Source of the DNA: Paraspadella gotoi | Lineage: Eukaryota; Chaetognatha | Length of the DNA stretch: 64,000 nucleotides | Reading direction: 5' to 3' | Assembly: GCA_051294375.1 (NCBI GenBank) | Contig: CM119269.1 | Span: 13,176,790-13,240,789, forward strand | Shown here: piece by piece, positions 32,269-46,269 of the stretch | How the letters are laid out: the number at the start of each line of letters is the position of its first letter | How positions within the stretch are numbered: position 1 is the first letter of the stretch | The notes under the pieces: generated by a model | What the model saw: the letters and a program-made list of their open reading frames with translations, nothing else | The model's database searches: none | What the model was told of the DNA's origin: nothing | Made by a program: the position numbers and the translations under genes

Positions 32269-32925
32269 CGAGTCGTTACTTTAAAATACAATGGCAAAGA
32301 CGTAGTGTTGGTTACAAACAAAGTTATGCTGCCAAGATTAATTTCAAATCCTCCCGCCTTCCCCGTTTCGATTCGATCGAGACTCGGATTTTCCTCCGAC
32401 TCTTTTTTTCCCTTTTACCTGAAATCGTGACGTCATCCCCGATCCGAACAAAATTCTGCTGCGCGAGGTGTGGCCCTTTTTGGGCCACCGACGAAAACCG
32501 CCATATTTTCGCGAAAATACGTTCAAAGTGATGCGCGGACCCTGACTGTGTAGCTTTACTCGATGGTCGTCGCTCTGACGAAACCTCTGATTATTTTGCT
32601 TTCAATTTCGTATATATTCCGGAAGTGAAAAGTCGAACAAGAAAAAAAAAAGCCTTGAGGCAACGAACGTTAATGCGGGAGGCGGGATTGATGCAAAATG
32701 CGGGAATTCTTTTTACGATTCCCTGATTACTCAAATAATTTTGTGGATTCTATCAACTATTTCCAAACAAAAAAAAAAAAAAAAAAAATGATTGCATATG
32801 TCGTGTATTTTGTCACGTCATTTTTTATACTTCAATAATTCAAAACATATTTCTAAACGAATTGTTAAATATATTAGTTACTCGAATAAAAAATTATTAG
32901 TATTTTCAGCATCTGCAGCATTTGA

Positions 32926-35162
<2,237 letters not shown>

Positions 35163-36897
35163 ATAAACCAACGTTAACAACGTAATCAACAAAGACTAAA
35201 ATCTCGTCGACGCTTCGAAGCGAGAGCGCTTGGGGTGAACCGGTAAAAAATTAACGCTCGTGTGTGAAATTCGCATTTTATTTTCTTTCTACTAGTGAAT
35301 TTTTAATTGCAAAGCTCTCGAATTTCGGGCTTGAAAGACGGATATTAAAATTCCATAATTTCTTTGTTTCTATACATATTAATATCAAATTTTGGTCTCT
35401 TTTTCGATGGAGCTTTATCGCCGACTCTAGTCTGGCAAACGATTGTACCACCTGGAAGAACTTGTCATTAGCAAGGGCTAACGGTCTCCATTAAGCCTTG
35501 TACATTTTTTTCATAGAGAGCTTTTTCCGAATGATTCTTTTATACAACGTTAAATTTTTTAACCATAGATATCGATGTTTAGTTTACGAAAAATAAAGTA
35601 GATGTTTTCTATCGCCATTTTCTGTTAATAGGTACATTCTTTGTTTACTGCTAGACTGATTTTCTGGTTTTTAAACTAAATTTTACAACTAATTCACTTA
35701 CGTTATAGCTTTATATTCCTCTAATTTTCTTTTTTGGTTAGCTGTTGGAATAGTATCATGAGGACATTGATTCATGAATACGTATGTATTGTTAAAAAGT
35801 TTTGCGAATTATATTAGAAGTCCTCTTGACTAAATTTTTTTATACATAATGACATTTTAAAACTTGTAGTTTAAGTAATTACTAGTTATCAAGAAAAAGT
35901 GAATAGCAAAAACTGGAGTGTGCCTAGAAATATTTATTACGATTGAAAAAAAGAATCAATTTAATTACAAATAAAATATTTTTTTTTACTATTCAGGTCT
36001 TAAATTTTTCGTTCTTGTATTCTTTGATGACTGTTTGCTACTGCGGTCTTCAAGATTTTCCTTTTGATTGCGAAAACTCTGTAATTTTTAGGGTTTATGG
36101 TTTAATATAGAGCTTTATTTACGTTCGCATATATTTAGAATGAAATCTATATTCTATTCAGCTCAGTGTACTATGTCTGAAGTTTTAAGGCAGTGTTGAA
36201 ATATAAATAGCTACAGTTAGCGTTTAAGTGGAGATATAAACCAATTAACTACTTCCGTGTGTTGCTAAATTTAATTTCCAAAGAAGCCATGAATGCCTCG
36301 TAAAGTGGATCTGCGCAACAACTGACACTGTTCTCCAAGTTCTTAGATTCAGCCACTGCAATGCCATCGTTATCCTAGGATGTTGTCAAAAAACTCGACG
36401 ACTATACCGTATCAACAATTCCGGAATCCAATTAATCATGTTTGTTTCTAAGCTAGTAATTTAACCAGTCACTTAACTGCCTTCAGGGTTGATCCTCAGA
36501 CATTTAGATTGGAAGGCTTGCCTCCTCATCCAATTACTAATGTGAACAGTAGTCTACAGTGTAGATGGATTTGCAGTCACGTCATTCATGTTACCGGTAT
36601 CAAAATGTAATGAAAAGGTCAGGCGACGAAACCATGTCAATCACTCGATGAATCACTAGATTTAATTAAATATTGTCACTGCCTATTCTATCTTGATAAA
36701 TCCACTAGGCCCACAGCATTTCAAAAGCTTGACAAAGATTTTCTATTAAAGGACACTAATATTAATAATGTAAATGACTTCAGAAGTGACAGAAAATAAA
36801 AATCCTTGTGTAAGTGAAAGAAAAACATGTAAATAATGCGACTAGATGACTGAACTGGAAAGTAAAAATATTCCATCGCAGACATTAATCGTTCGTT
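35163..36897. other. Intergenic region between convergent Rho1 and C2H2 genes
   Basis: AT-rich, presumably Rho1 3' UTR followed by that of the minus-strand zinc-finger gene. I see no coding sequence, RNA gene or repeat family in it. Confidence 0.5.
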
Positions 36898-38481
36898 TTA
36901 GTTTTCCCCCAACCAAGCGGGCAAGATGTCATCGCACTTTCTAATCAACACTTTGCAACCTTTGATCCAGGTCGCTCCGCTTTTCAGATTTTTTTTCTTA
37001 GCCGGTTTCAGCGTCTCTTCGTCGGCCTCGATTCCGCAGTGCGATTCTTTCAGATCTTGATCCATATCGTCTACCAGCTTTTCCGTTGTCCCGGACTCTT
37101 TCGTGCCGTATCCGCAGAAGAGGCTTCGACGAGCAGCTTTGGGCCTGGATTCCTCGGACCCTCGGAAAGGATCGACGGAAGTCATTTGGAAGAATGTCTG
37201 ATCTTGATCGATTACCCGTGGGCCAATCGAGTCGACCGTGAGCGACGTCTTCGGAGAGAGGGGCATAGAGGGCACGGCCGATGCCGCCCCGACGCCTCCG
37301 TGAACGTTTTTCGAGTGTCGGTTGAGATCGTGCTTGTTTCCCAGCACCATCCCGCAGAGCTTGCAAATTTGTGGCTGCCCCTTCTGATGGATCTCGGCTA
37401 TGTGCGTCCGCAGGCTGCGACGGTCGAAGGCGGGCCCTCCGCAGATCGGGCAAACAAAGCGCGGGGTTTTTCCGTTGGTCGTTGCACGTTCGACGATCAA
37501 AGGCGCAGGAGCCGATGGCGCGACGGTCGGCTGCATCGTGGAAACGACGTCGTCGCTTCGATAGATGCCGAGCGCAGGGTCGGAGGGCGAATCGGGGCTC
37601 GCAGATGCAAAGATAGTGTCGTTAGAGAACAACGTTCGACTTTCGCATGACGACGATGACGAAACCGCGGCATTCTGTTGCTCGCTCTCGTGCGCTTCCG
37701 TCTTGTGCTTGACGACGTCGATGAGGTAAGAGAACTCGGCGCCGCAAACGTCGCACCGCAGCGGCGCTCTCTTGGTTTCCTTGCCGTGCGACTTTTTGTG
37801 AACGATGAGTTGCCAGTTGGTGGCCGTGCGAAAGTCGCATTCGTTGCAGCGCAAAGGTTTGACGCCATCGTGAACGGCATCGATGTGTCGTTGAAGAGAA
37901 TTCTGCGAGCCGAAACCCTTGGAGCAAAGCTCGCAGTGGACGAGCTTGTCCTTGTTGTGCACGGAGGTGACATGGGCGTGAAGACTCTTCTTCGACTTGA
38001 GCGATTTGCGACAGACCGGACACTCGAAACGGGTCTCCAGGTGTTTGTTTTGCACGTGGTTGTACAAAACACCCTTGGATCCGAAATTAGCGCCGCAATA
38101 GGAGCACTCGAACGGCCGCAGTTTCTCGTGGACGGCGTCCGTGTGTTGCTTGAGGTTGGCGTTGGATGCAAAGCTTTTGTCGCAAATATCGCATACGAAG
38201 TCGCGTTGCTTATTGTGTACGACCTTGACGTGGCGGGAGAGAACGCAGTTCTCGAGGAATGAAAGGTTACAAATGTTACACTTGTAGGGTTTCTCCTTGG
38301 TGTGGACGGCTTTCGTGTGTCGCACCAGTTTGTAGTTTTGATAACTTCGGAAGGGGCAGAGTGGACACTTGTACGTGTGACGGTCGGAGTTTTCGCTGCG
38401 GGAAAACTCCAACGATGCCTCCGGACTGGAATCGTCGTCCAAGAGAATTTCGTCCATCTCGACAGTCATGGGGGCCATCAT
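36898..38481 (-). CDS. Ten-finger C2H2 zinc-finger protein, intronless
   Basis: One exon; the first in-frame ATG (38481) gives 527 residues. The frame stays open ~75 bases upstream without an ATG, so an upstream exon cannot be excluded. After an acidic start (DEILLDDDSS), eight consecutive C2H2 fingers follow (first YKCPLCPF..., last LRCDVCGAEF...), most joined by short linkers with KPYKC-type spacing. A Ser/Pro-rich spacer of ~70 residues comes next, then two more fingers (FVCPICGG..., QICKLCGM...) and a Lys-rich tail. This is a DNA-binding transcription-factor architecture. Finger order alone does not assign an orthologue. It is convergent with Rho1. Confidence 0.85.
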   Translation of the reverse strand: MMAPMTVEMDEILLDDDSSPEASLEFSRSENSDRHTYKCPLCPFRSYQNYKLVRHTKAVHTKEKPYKCNICNLSFLENCVLSRHVKVVHNKQRDFVCDICDKSFASNANLKQHTDAVHEKLRPFECSYCGANFGSKGVLYNHVQNKHLETRFECPVCRKSLKSKKSLHAHVTSVHNKDKLVHCELCSKGFGSQNSLQRHIDAVHDGVKPLRCNECDFRTATNWQLIVHKKSHGKETKRAPLRCDVCGAEFSYLIDVVKHKTEAHESEQQNAAVSSSSSCESRTLFSNDTIFASASPDSPSDPALGIYRSDDVVSTMQPTVAPSAPAPLIVERATTNGKTPRFVCPICGGPAFDRRSLRTHIAEIHQKGQPQICKLCGMVLGNKHDLNRHSKNVHGGVGAASAVPSMPLSPKTSLTVDSIGPRVIDQDQTFFQMTSVDPFRGSEESRPKAARRSLFCGYGTKESGTTEKLVDDMDQDLKESHCGIEADEETLKPAKKKNLKSGATWIKGCKVLIRKCDDILPAWLGEN

Positions 38482-39079
38482 CGGCGATGGAGTGCGAAGA
38501 AAGGAAAAATCACGGTTTTTTGAGAGCGTTGTGGATATAATTGCCGAAAAGGACAATGGTCAAATCTCCAATTAAGACAGATTGTAGAGCGGTGCAGATG
38601 GCAATGCACCACTTAGTGCCATCCCAAGACGCTCTCGCGATGGTCGGGAAAAGCTTCCCGAAAAACAAAAGATCACAGGTCCTCGGCGGTGGTGACGCAT
38701 TTAATTTGGAAGATAGAGTACTGGATATTTAAATTATTTTAGAATTTGTTGTTATTTTTAGTGCATTAATATTTTAAATTTTAAAAAATTTAGGGCGATT
38801 ATTTTTTGCTTCTCAACCAAGGTTACCTACCTAATTACTTAGTATTATGAACTTCTCTTTGGAACCAAATGAAAATCTCAATTCAAGCTAAAAGAATCCT
38901 TTTAGCCAAACAGTTCGGCATAAGATAAATACAATTATTTTTTTTCATTTTATAAAAGTGTACATGGACTTATAGATTTTTATTTTAATAACCAAGATCC
39001 AAATTATACCAATCAAATATTTAAAAAAAATATTTAAATTAATTAAAATCTCATTAAAACAAAACAAAAAATCATTATG
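38482..39079. other. Upstream flank of the zinc-finger gene
   Basis: 38550-38730 is GC-richer and probably carries the promoter or 5' UTR of the minus-strand gene; the rest is AT-rich. No gene seen. Confidence 0.4.
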
Positions 39080-39625
39080 ATTCAATATTTTGAACTTTTC
39101 AAGCCGATGTATTATTAAGATATTTAAGATTGAGATACGTACTATTAAGATATTTTTCAATAATAATAATAATTTTTTTAAAATTTAGTCTAATAGAGAA
39201 TAACAATTAACATTGCATTCAGGACTTTCCTTATTCAACTCAGCAATTCTTTAGGAATACACATGGTTATTGGATATCTTTAATTTTTTTATGAACTTCG
39301 GGATGACAATAACAAATTTCAATTTTTTTCACATGGTTATTCAATAAGTTATTGGCAATCTTTAATTTTTATGAACTTAGGATCACAATAACAAATATTT
39401 TGAACTTTTCAAGCCAATGTACTAAGGTATTTTTCAATCGATTATAATTTTTTTAAAAATTTAGTCTAATAGAAAAAAAACTAGCAATTTTCTTATATTT
39501 TCATTAATTCAGGACTTTCTTTATTCAATTTAGCCTTTCTTTTCGAATACACATGGTTATTGGAAATCTTTAATTTTTTTTATGAACTTCAGGATGACAA
39601 TAACAAATTTCAATTTTTTTCTAAC
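39080..39625 (+). repeat. Direct duplication in AT-rich DNA (about 235-305-base units)
   Basis: caatattttgaacttttcaagcc...tttagtctaatagaga...aggactttc...cacatggttattgg...aacaaatttcaatttttttc occurs at 39080-39330 and again at 39387-39622. A third partial copy of the cacatggttatt end lies between them, at about 39330-39395. Copies have diverged, so the duplication is not recent. No coding. Confidence 0.7.
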
Positions 39626-39959
39626 GCGGTTAATTACCCAGACATAAAATCGTACTTAAAGGGCAAAAAAAGGTTAATGATCAACTTATTTTATTTCCCA
39701 TTAAGCCGGACGAGGTTTATGCTAATTAACCGACCCCGGGCCAATGAGCCGGTTTGGCCGAGTCTCGGCCTCGACCAATCCCTCTCGCCGAAAACACGAT
39801 TATGTTATTTCGTTCTTCGGACATCTTGGTCATTCATAGCACCTGAATCATGAGCTATGAAATCTCGTATGCCAGTTCCATCGACCCAACTCCATTTTTT
39901 GATCAGAGCTTTGAAAAGAAGAAAAACGCCGGCGGTTTCGTCAAGCTTTGACATAATTA

Positions 39960-40330
39960 TAATGTAAATGAATTCATGTTTAGAAAACAGCTGCCGCTGC
40001 GGCGTTGGCGGCACCGACCGGGGAAAGATGTTTATTATGTGGTCCTCTTCCCCGTCGCCTTCGATCCTTGATGTCCTCCTCCTCCACGGACGAGCGTCTT
40101 CTTTTCGCCGCCATTCGTGTTCGTACACGCCGTGGCGCGCCAGGATCCAGAAACCGGCCGCAAACCGCCCCCGCCGCTGCTCCCGCGGCTCCCCGCTGTC
40201 GGCTTTGGTCGCGGACGCCGTGGCCCGACGCGGCAGCCGCGGCGTCGTTGCGAAGGGATGCCGAAGTGAGAGAGAGGGAGAGCGAGCGAGAGAGACAGAG
40301 TTAAGAGAGAGATAGAGATAGAGATACCGC
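39960..40330 (+). promoter_or_regulatory. GC/CpG-rich block upstream of the ZNF395-like gene
   Basis: An abrupt rise in GC and CpG, the strongest in this 7-kb stretch, about 300-650 bases before the likely start codon at 40624. It contains an open frame from ATG 40071 (MSSSSTDERLLFAAIRV..., Ala/Arg-rich) ending in a possible donor GAA|GTGAGA. That frame has no family match, so I read the block as promoter or 5' UTR, with a coding 5' exon as the alternative. Confidence 0.4.
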
Positions 40331-40623
40331 CCCGGCTGCTGTACCCTGGCTGAAAAACAGAAATTATAAAAAAGAAGAAAAAAAATAACCGCCGCTGCTG
40401 ATTCTTGGAGGCCTAGCTACGTTCTTACTGTATAATTCTATGACCCGATCGTTCTAAAGTTCATTGGATCGCCTTGCGAATTCTTACATCCGCAACATTT
40501 CAAAAGAAGGAAACGAAAAAAAATCTCAAAAAAACCTTAAAAAACAAAACAAAGCGTAAGCCGCGCGACAAAAACCAACTGCGTATTTTTTCTTCGAATC
40601 CGGTTGATGAGTTCGGAATTATT

Positions 40624-43600
40624 ATGATCACGAAGAAGCGTCTCGCGAAGCGGAGCATCGTCGGCACCAGAGTGGCGGCGCCCGGCCACGATGGCAGATT
40701 CTACCCCGGGATCATCGAGTCCACCGAAACAGGTCCGTTCTTGAAGATCAAGTGTGAGAGAGAGAAAGAGGCAAGGTATCATGATCATCGCCGGGGTCCT
40801 TGATCGCACGCTGATAAGCGCCCGCCGGGCCTTTCGATACTCTGTTGTTGTTGTTATTGTCGATCGATATTCGGGTCAGATCAATTAAGCAAGGGGGGGG
40901 GGGTGATTGGCGGTGGAAAACCAGTGATTTGCAGATTATTTTTAAAACGAAACAAGAGGTTAATAATATATGTCAAAAATCTCTTTCTCGCTTTGCACTT
41001 CAACAGCCTTGACTTTTTAAAAAATAGTTATGCATAAATCAATTTATACCATCTTCAAATTTTTTGATTAAAATCTTAGCTATTTTTTGTTCATAATTTC
41101 AATTTTTTCGCTAATTGATAAAAAAAAAACATTATTGAGTTATAATCCTTGTCACACAGGAATGGACCGAAAAATGGTTTACCTCATTCGCTTCAAAGAC
41201 GGAAAATGCAAGGCAATGACGGAGGGAGACATTATCGGTCCCGGGTTCCATTCCATCTCCTCTTTCGTATTGAAACATGGACAGAAAGTCTTCATCACTT
41301 ATCAAGGCGAGATTTTAATAGGATGTTGTCGCGAATCCTAAATTCTCCTCCCGTATTGCTTGGTGAAACAAGAATCGTACCATTGGCTTGGTCAGCTAAG
41401 TACTCATTCACCAACCGTGAGATCCGGGTTCAATCCCCTCGCTGTTGCGCTGGTTAGGTTTGATGATTTCGGCATAATAACGCGAGTGACATGGGGTGTT
41501 CACTGCATGTCCAAAGTCCTGAGCACCAGCTGTCTGGAGATACCTCACGCCCCGGGCATCACACATGTCTCGCGGTTGCCATGATGTCTTAATTGCATCA
41601 GTATTTAGTTGTGGGTTTTTTTTTCTTTAATGATTATCAATCAACAAGCAACGATTTTTAATCAGGGCGCGAAATCTCCGGCGTCGTCGTCAGACATCAG
41701 CCACACATCGACGAGGTCCTCGTCAGAACCGATGCTTCCTCCCTTGGCAAAGGTTCCATTCTCGACCAAGACTCGAGATGCTAAATTATTATTAAATCAC
41801 CTCCTATTGTTATTTCATAAAATTCCAATTCAGGTTCCCTCACGGAGGAGGCGTTGGAAATTCGCAAGCGCGTGGACGAGGTTCGAGTTCTTGAGAGCCG
41901 AAAGTCGAACCGACTCTTGGATCAGGACAAAGACTTCGCGCGCCTGGCTGACGTCGGCACCAAAGCTGGATCGCCGGCGGCGGGATCGCTCCCCGCCGCC
42001 GCCATCGCCTCCGCCGTCGTTTCTCAGGGAAGGAAGCGCTCCGTTTCCAACTGCATAGACGTCCCCCATACCTATGCTAAAGCGTCCAGAAGAAGGTAAA
42101 AATTTTCGTTATTTGTGGAACATTTGAAATTTTGAGAGCTTAAATCTCATTTGCATATTGTCGCTTTTTGATTGAGTCTCGATAGATTTTGTTTCAATTA
42201 TCTGAGAAGTTTAATAATGCTATTTTTATTCGTTTTTTAAAAAAAACTTTTTCACTTATAATTGTTTGATTGATTATTAACATTTTAAAAAATAAATAAA
42301 ATTAACATTATCTCTCAAATCTCCATTCCCTCAGTCGAAAGCGCCACACGTCGGCGCCGGGTTTGGGCGACGAGGCCTGTGCTCGGTCGGCGGGCGACAT
42401 CAGCAGCGACTCTTCAACCGACGACGACGAGGAGGTCGAGGTCATGGACGAGAAAATGGCGGCGATGGTCCTCACCGCCCTCTCCTGTTCCCCAGTCTCG
42501 CCCAAGTTCTCCAGCGTTCATAACAGTTCAGTCTAACGTCTTAATAAACTGTTATTCTTTCAAAGCTAACTTCCCTTTTTATTTCTCCCTTCCAAGACGT
42601 GGACGGCAACGGTTTGTCGTGCAGTTGGGCGAGCGGATCCTCCTCTTACTGGAGCGGGAAGTCGGAGGAGCTGGTCGGCATCGGCGAAGAAAGTCCGCCG
42701 GCCGCCCGGCAGGATTTTAAGGTCAGAATCCGGGTCGCCCACGCGCCGGCGAAAAAAAGTGACTCACCAACCGCAAGCCGAGTTTCGGTTAACGGCCTTT
42801 TAACTTTCCCATTTCTCGCAGTCCTGCTCCTCGCAAAAAACAAAAGGGACTTGCGCTGGTGCGGAAGTCCTTAACTCGCCGCCGGACGAAGGGATCGAGT
42901 TAGAAGAGTCCGTCCCGGATCGAACCAAGCGAAGGAGGGTGAGTCACCAAGCATTCGGATTATAAAATGATTGATAAATCGAATTTAACTAAAAAAATAT
43001 CGTCGCGAAACAATTGAACAGTTTCTTATTTTTGGGCCAATTCAACATTTCATTAATAATGGGGATTTTAAATAATTTTTGTTACTTTTTTGGGTCATTC
43101 TTATTGATAAATCCGCGATAGTGTTTTTTAAAAGAACATATGTAATTATGCTGGTGTTACTGCTACATCTCGAGATAAGGCTCAATAAACTTAAACCTTG
43201 GAATTCTTAAATCATTTTCAGTTTATCCGATTAAAAATCTTCTTATTATAATAACTAATATCTCTTTTTAACAAACCCAACACCCCCCTTTCCTCTGGAA
43301 TTCAGAGGGAAACAGTTTTCCAGTGCACTTGGCCGGGTTGCCAGACGGTTTGCGACACTTGCCCCAAAATTGAAAAGCACGTTCGACAAGTTCATCTCGG
43401 GCCCAAACCTAATCAAGGTACAATAAAACTGATATCAAGAAAAGAAATACAATTAAGAAACTGTAACCGGAAACGTTTATTTCTAGATGACGATGTTTCC
43501 GACGATCACGAAGAAGAATTTTACTACACGGAAATTGAAATTCAATCTAATAATGCAATTACCTCGAAAGAAACGACATCTTCAAGGTATTGATAATGAA

Positions 43601-45448
43601 TAAGAAAAAGAGTTGACATGCGACCGTGATTAATTTCAAATTTTGTTCTTTTCAGATTGTCGCCCCTCTGCGGCGCCGTTGCAGACTTCAAAGCTGACGA
43701 ACACACAACGAAAAAAACTCACTCGACACAAGAAGGTTAATCCTGGGAGAAATGATGGAATAATTCATGAAGACAATGTGATGTATCGTGTTAATTTTTT
43801 CGGATGCTTTTCTTCATTTGATATGCGGAGACCTCTCCGGTGTCCAGTCTTCATGCTCCCAAATATTTCTTTAACGTTTGCTTATTGCCATATATATATA
43901 TGTATGAGACAAATATAAATCGGCGTTCCTATTTGATTTTGCAGGGAAATCGAAGCAGACTGAAGGCTGGCCATTGCGGCCAGAGACGGCGGCCTCGTCG
44001 GTCGTCGGCAAGGACGATCATAATCTCCAGGGGAATTCTAGTCTCTCTTATCTCTTGGCCAAATCGGGGAGAGAAGCTAAAGTCATTCACGCCACGCCGA
44101 GCATAGATCACAACTACACAGCCAAGGTTCCATGTTGTGCCTTGAAAAATGAAAAAAAAAAATGAGACATATAATTTAATTTACTATTTTACTATTTTTT
44201 TTTTCATTCATTAAATAACATCTGATTAGTTTTACTTATAAAAATTCCAAGCGCAGTTTTAAAATCATTATTTGCCTTCGAGAAAATATTTTTGTTTCTA
44301 TTTAAATTTCGGTTTGACAGCCAGATTCAATGACAACTTCGCCGCCGAGATCTATTATCTCTTATATAAGTCTAATATTAGGCAATAGGCAGAATATATT
44401 TTTTATTTCTGTAATTTATTTCAGGACAATTTCTTCGCCATGTTGAACCAAGCGAAACGTGAATCGGTCACAACGACATCTCCTTTCGTGTATGAGGCTC
44501 AAATTCCGTCAGCCAATCCCTCTTTTAACTCTTTCCACATGCGTCAACCGAGGTCATTGTTGATGTCAACTCTTTCTCTGCATTGATTGACTACCAATAA
44601 ACCCATAGACTATTGATGAGAGCTTTAAAATGTTTCCATCTAGATTCACCGTTTCAACCTCGCCGGAGCTGCAGAATTTTCTGTCGCTACCCGAGTCTGT
44701 GCGAAATACAATATCTCTTTCGACGGAGAATCGACCAACTTTAACCGGTGATAATTATCACTTTTTTTCGCCTTTTTTTCTTGAATTACCTTTACCAATT
44801 AAAGGGAATTTGTCTTTTAACCATCAGGAAACATTTCGTTGCCAAAACCCATTCAACCGAATTTGTTGGACACCTCGTGCGGGGCCATCGTTAGCCCATC
44901 TGGGATTTTATCAGGTACAACCATGTTCGTGATGTTTTCACAATTTAGAATTGTTTCGGTAAAAATGTTACAACTCTCCTTACAGGTTCACTCCCCGGAA
45001 GTCATTTCCAAGTTTATAATCAAACTTCGCCCAAGATGATTTTTTCGTCTTCGTTGGGAACGTCTAGCGCGCCTAAGGCTTCATCAGGAATTAAAAAAGT
45101 CAGGGGCGAAATGAAAAAGTGTAGAAAGGTAACCCTAATGTTTTGGACATGATTTTATGAGAGTGAATAAACGAGACTGTGAGAGAGTCTTGAATTAAAA
45201 GTTTGATTGAAAGCTCGCATGGACCGGCTATGTCATTCTCTTAAACCACCAAAGCCTGTCCAAAGTCAGGGGCAAGATAGCTTATTTATTAAATGAATGG
45301 ATAATTTTTATATTGGTGGTACCAATTTCATATATTTAATGTTTAATTTTCTTGATTTGTATCCTTTAAGGTTTACGGGATGGAAAATAGAGACATGTGG
45401 TGTACGCAATGTCGTTGGAAAAAAGCATGCACGAGATTTATTGATTGA
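40624..45448 (+). CDS. ZNF395/ZNF704/SLC2A4RG-type transcription factor (Glut4EF/HDBP family)
   Basis: Sixteen exons, every junction in phase, 683 residues: 40624-40732, 41160-41306, 41666-41752, 41834-42095, 42335-42525, 42597-42721, 42822-42938, 43306-43417, 43487-43586, 43656-43735, 43945-44126, 44425-44552, 44644-44747, 44828-44914, 44986-45128, 45371-45448. Family landmarks in order: [14 protein letters not shown] start, a Tudor-like basic N-terminal domain, [27 protein letters not shown], one C2H2 finger (VFQCTWPGC...HVRQVH, residues ~351-375), [11 protein letters not shown], and a C-terminal C-clamp with Cys 656, 669, 672 and 678 ([14 protein letters not shown]). C-clamps bind GC-rich DNA; relatives regulate GLUT4 and huntingtin promoters. 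Intron 2 appears to be GC-AG (CAAG|GCGAGA) and carries a tRNA-SINE; intron 15 carries a family A repeat. Confidence 0.9.
41370..41640 (+). mobile_element. tRNA-derived SINE
   Basis: A-box TGGCTTGGTCAGCTAAG (41384-41400) and B-box GGTTCAATCCC (41427-41437) at tRNA-like spacing are followed by a ~170-base unrelated body and a T-rich end near 41620. It lies in intron 2 of the ZNF395-like gene. Confidence 0.65.
45174..45332 (+). repeat. Repeat family A, full copy
   Basis: Starts gactgtgagagagtcttga, passes ttaaaccaccaaagcctgtc and ends ggtaccaatttcat. It falls in the last intron of the ZNF395-like gene. Confidence 0.9.
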
Positions 45449-46269
45449 TGATGGATCGAAATCGTGAAAAAAAATTTAAACGTGAATGAGCGTTTTTTCT
45501 ACTTTATTTTGTAAATATTTTGTTTAAATGTTCATTGTTTCCAGATTATTTAAAACAAACTCTGCCGGCATTCCAAAGTCGCATAGGTTTATTCTTTGGC
45601 ATTTCTGATTTAAGGTTATCCGTTATTTCTTTAACAGTCGTAATTTTGTTTAATGTTTAATAATTGTTTTATGGTTATTGATGCTACAGACTGAGCGAAA
45701 AGTGTCTCATGGGCTACCATCGTCTGTACAGTTGTCTAATTTGTCTTTAAATATGTATTAGTAAAGTTATACTCAAATTACCTGCACTCTGCCTATAGAG
45801 ATTTACTAGTCATTTGACCTGTAAATGTTTGTATATATTTTACGTTCCTCGTTGTTCTGTTTAAACATGATGAAAATTATATATGATGTAATCACCGAAG
45901 TTATGTGTATAATTAGATAAGATAATTTATCTTGATGAAATGAGTAATGACGACAAGTGACGTAGCTGATTTACAAGTCCTAAATCTCAGATGATTATAT
46001 GACTTGCGACAGTGTAAAGTTCATTTTTGACAAAAGAAATGAGATAAAGGTTTTAAAACTGTATTTATAAACAGTGGCAACAAAAAACTTCATATTTTTT
46101 GTCGATAACAATTTTTTTAAAAGTTATAAATGAATTATGAAAGTTCAAAAGCACGCATTTCTGAACATTTGAACCCGGAGTTATTATCACAGCAGTTTAT
46201 GACAACCTTTAATCTGACATCCTGTTAAACAATTGGAATCTGTCTCTCTCTCAATCTTCTCTCTTTTCT
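45449..46269. other. Convergent intergenic region
   Basis: AT-rich 3' flanks of two convergent genes. No coding sequence, repeat family or RNA gene recognised. Confidence 0.5.

Noticed and set aside
37039-38540. Several long plus-strand open frames opposite the zinc-finger gene
   Set aside because: Shadows of the GC-rich minus-strand coding sequence, which has ten intact C2H2 motifs.
40071-40304. MSSSSTDERLLFAAIRV... frame as first coding exon of the ZNF395-like gene
   Set aside because: It has a plausible donor, but no family match, and related proteins start at the RRLGKRS-type block encoded from 40624; kept only as a GC-rich upstream feature.
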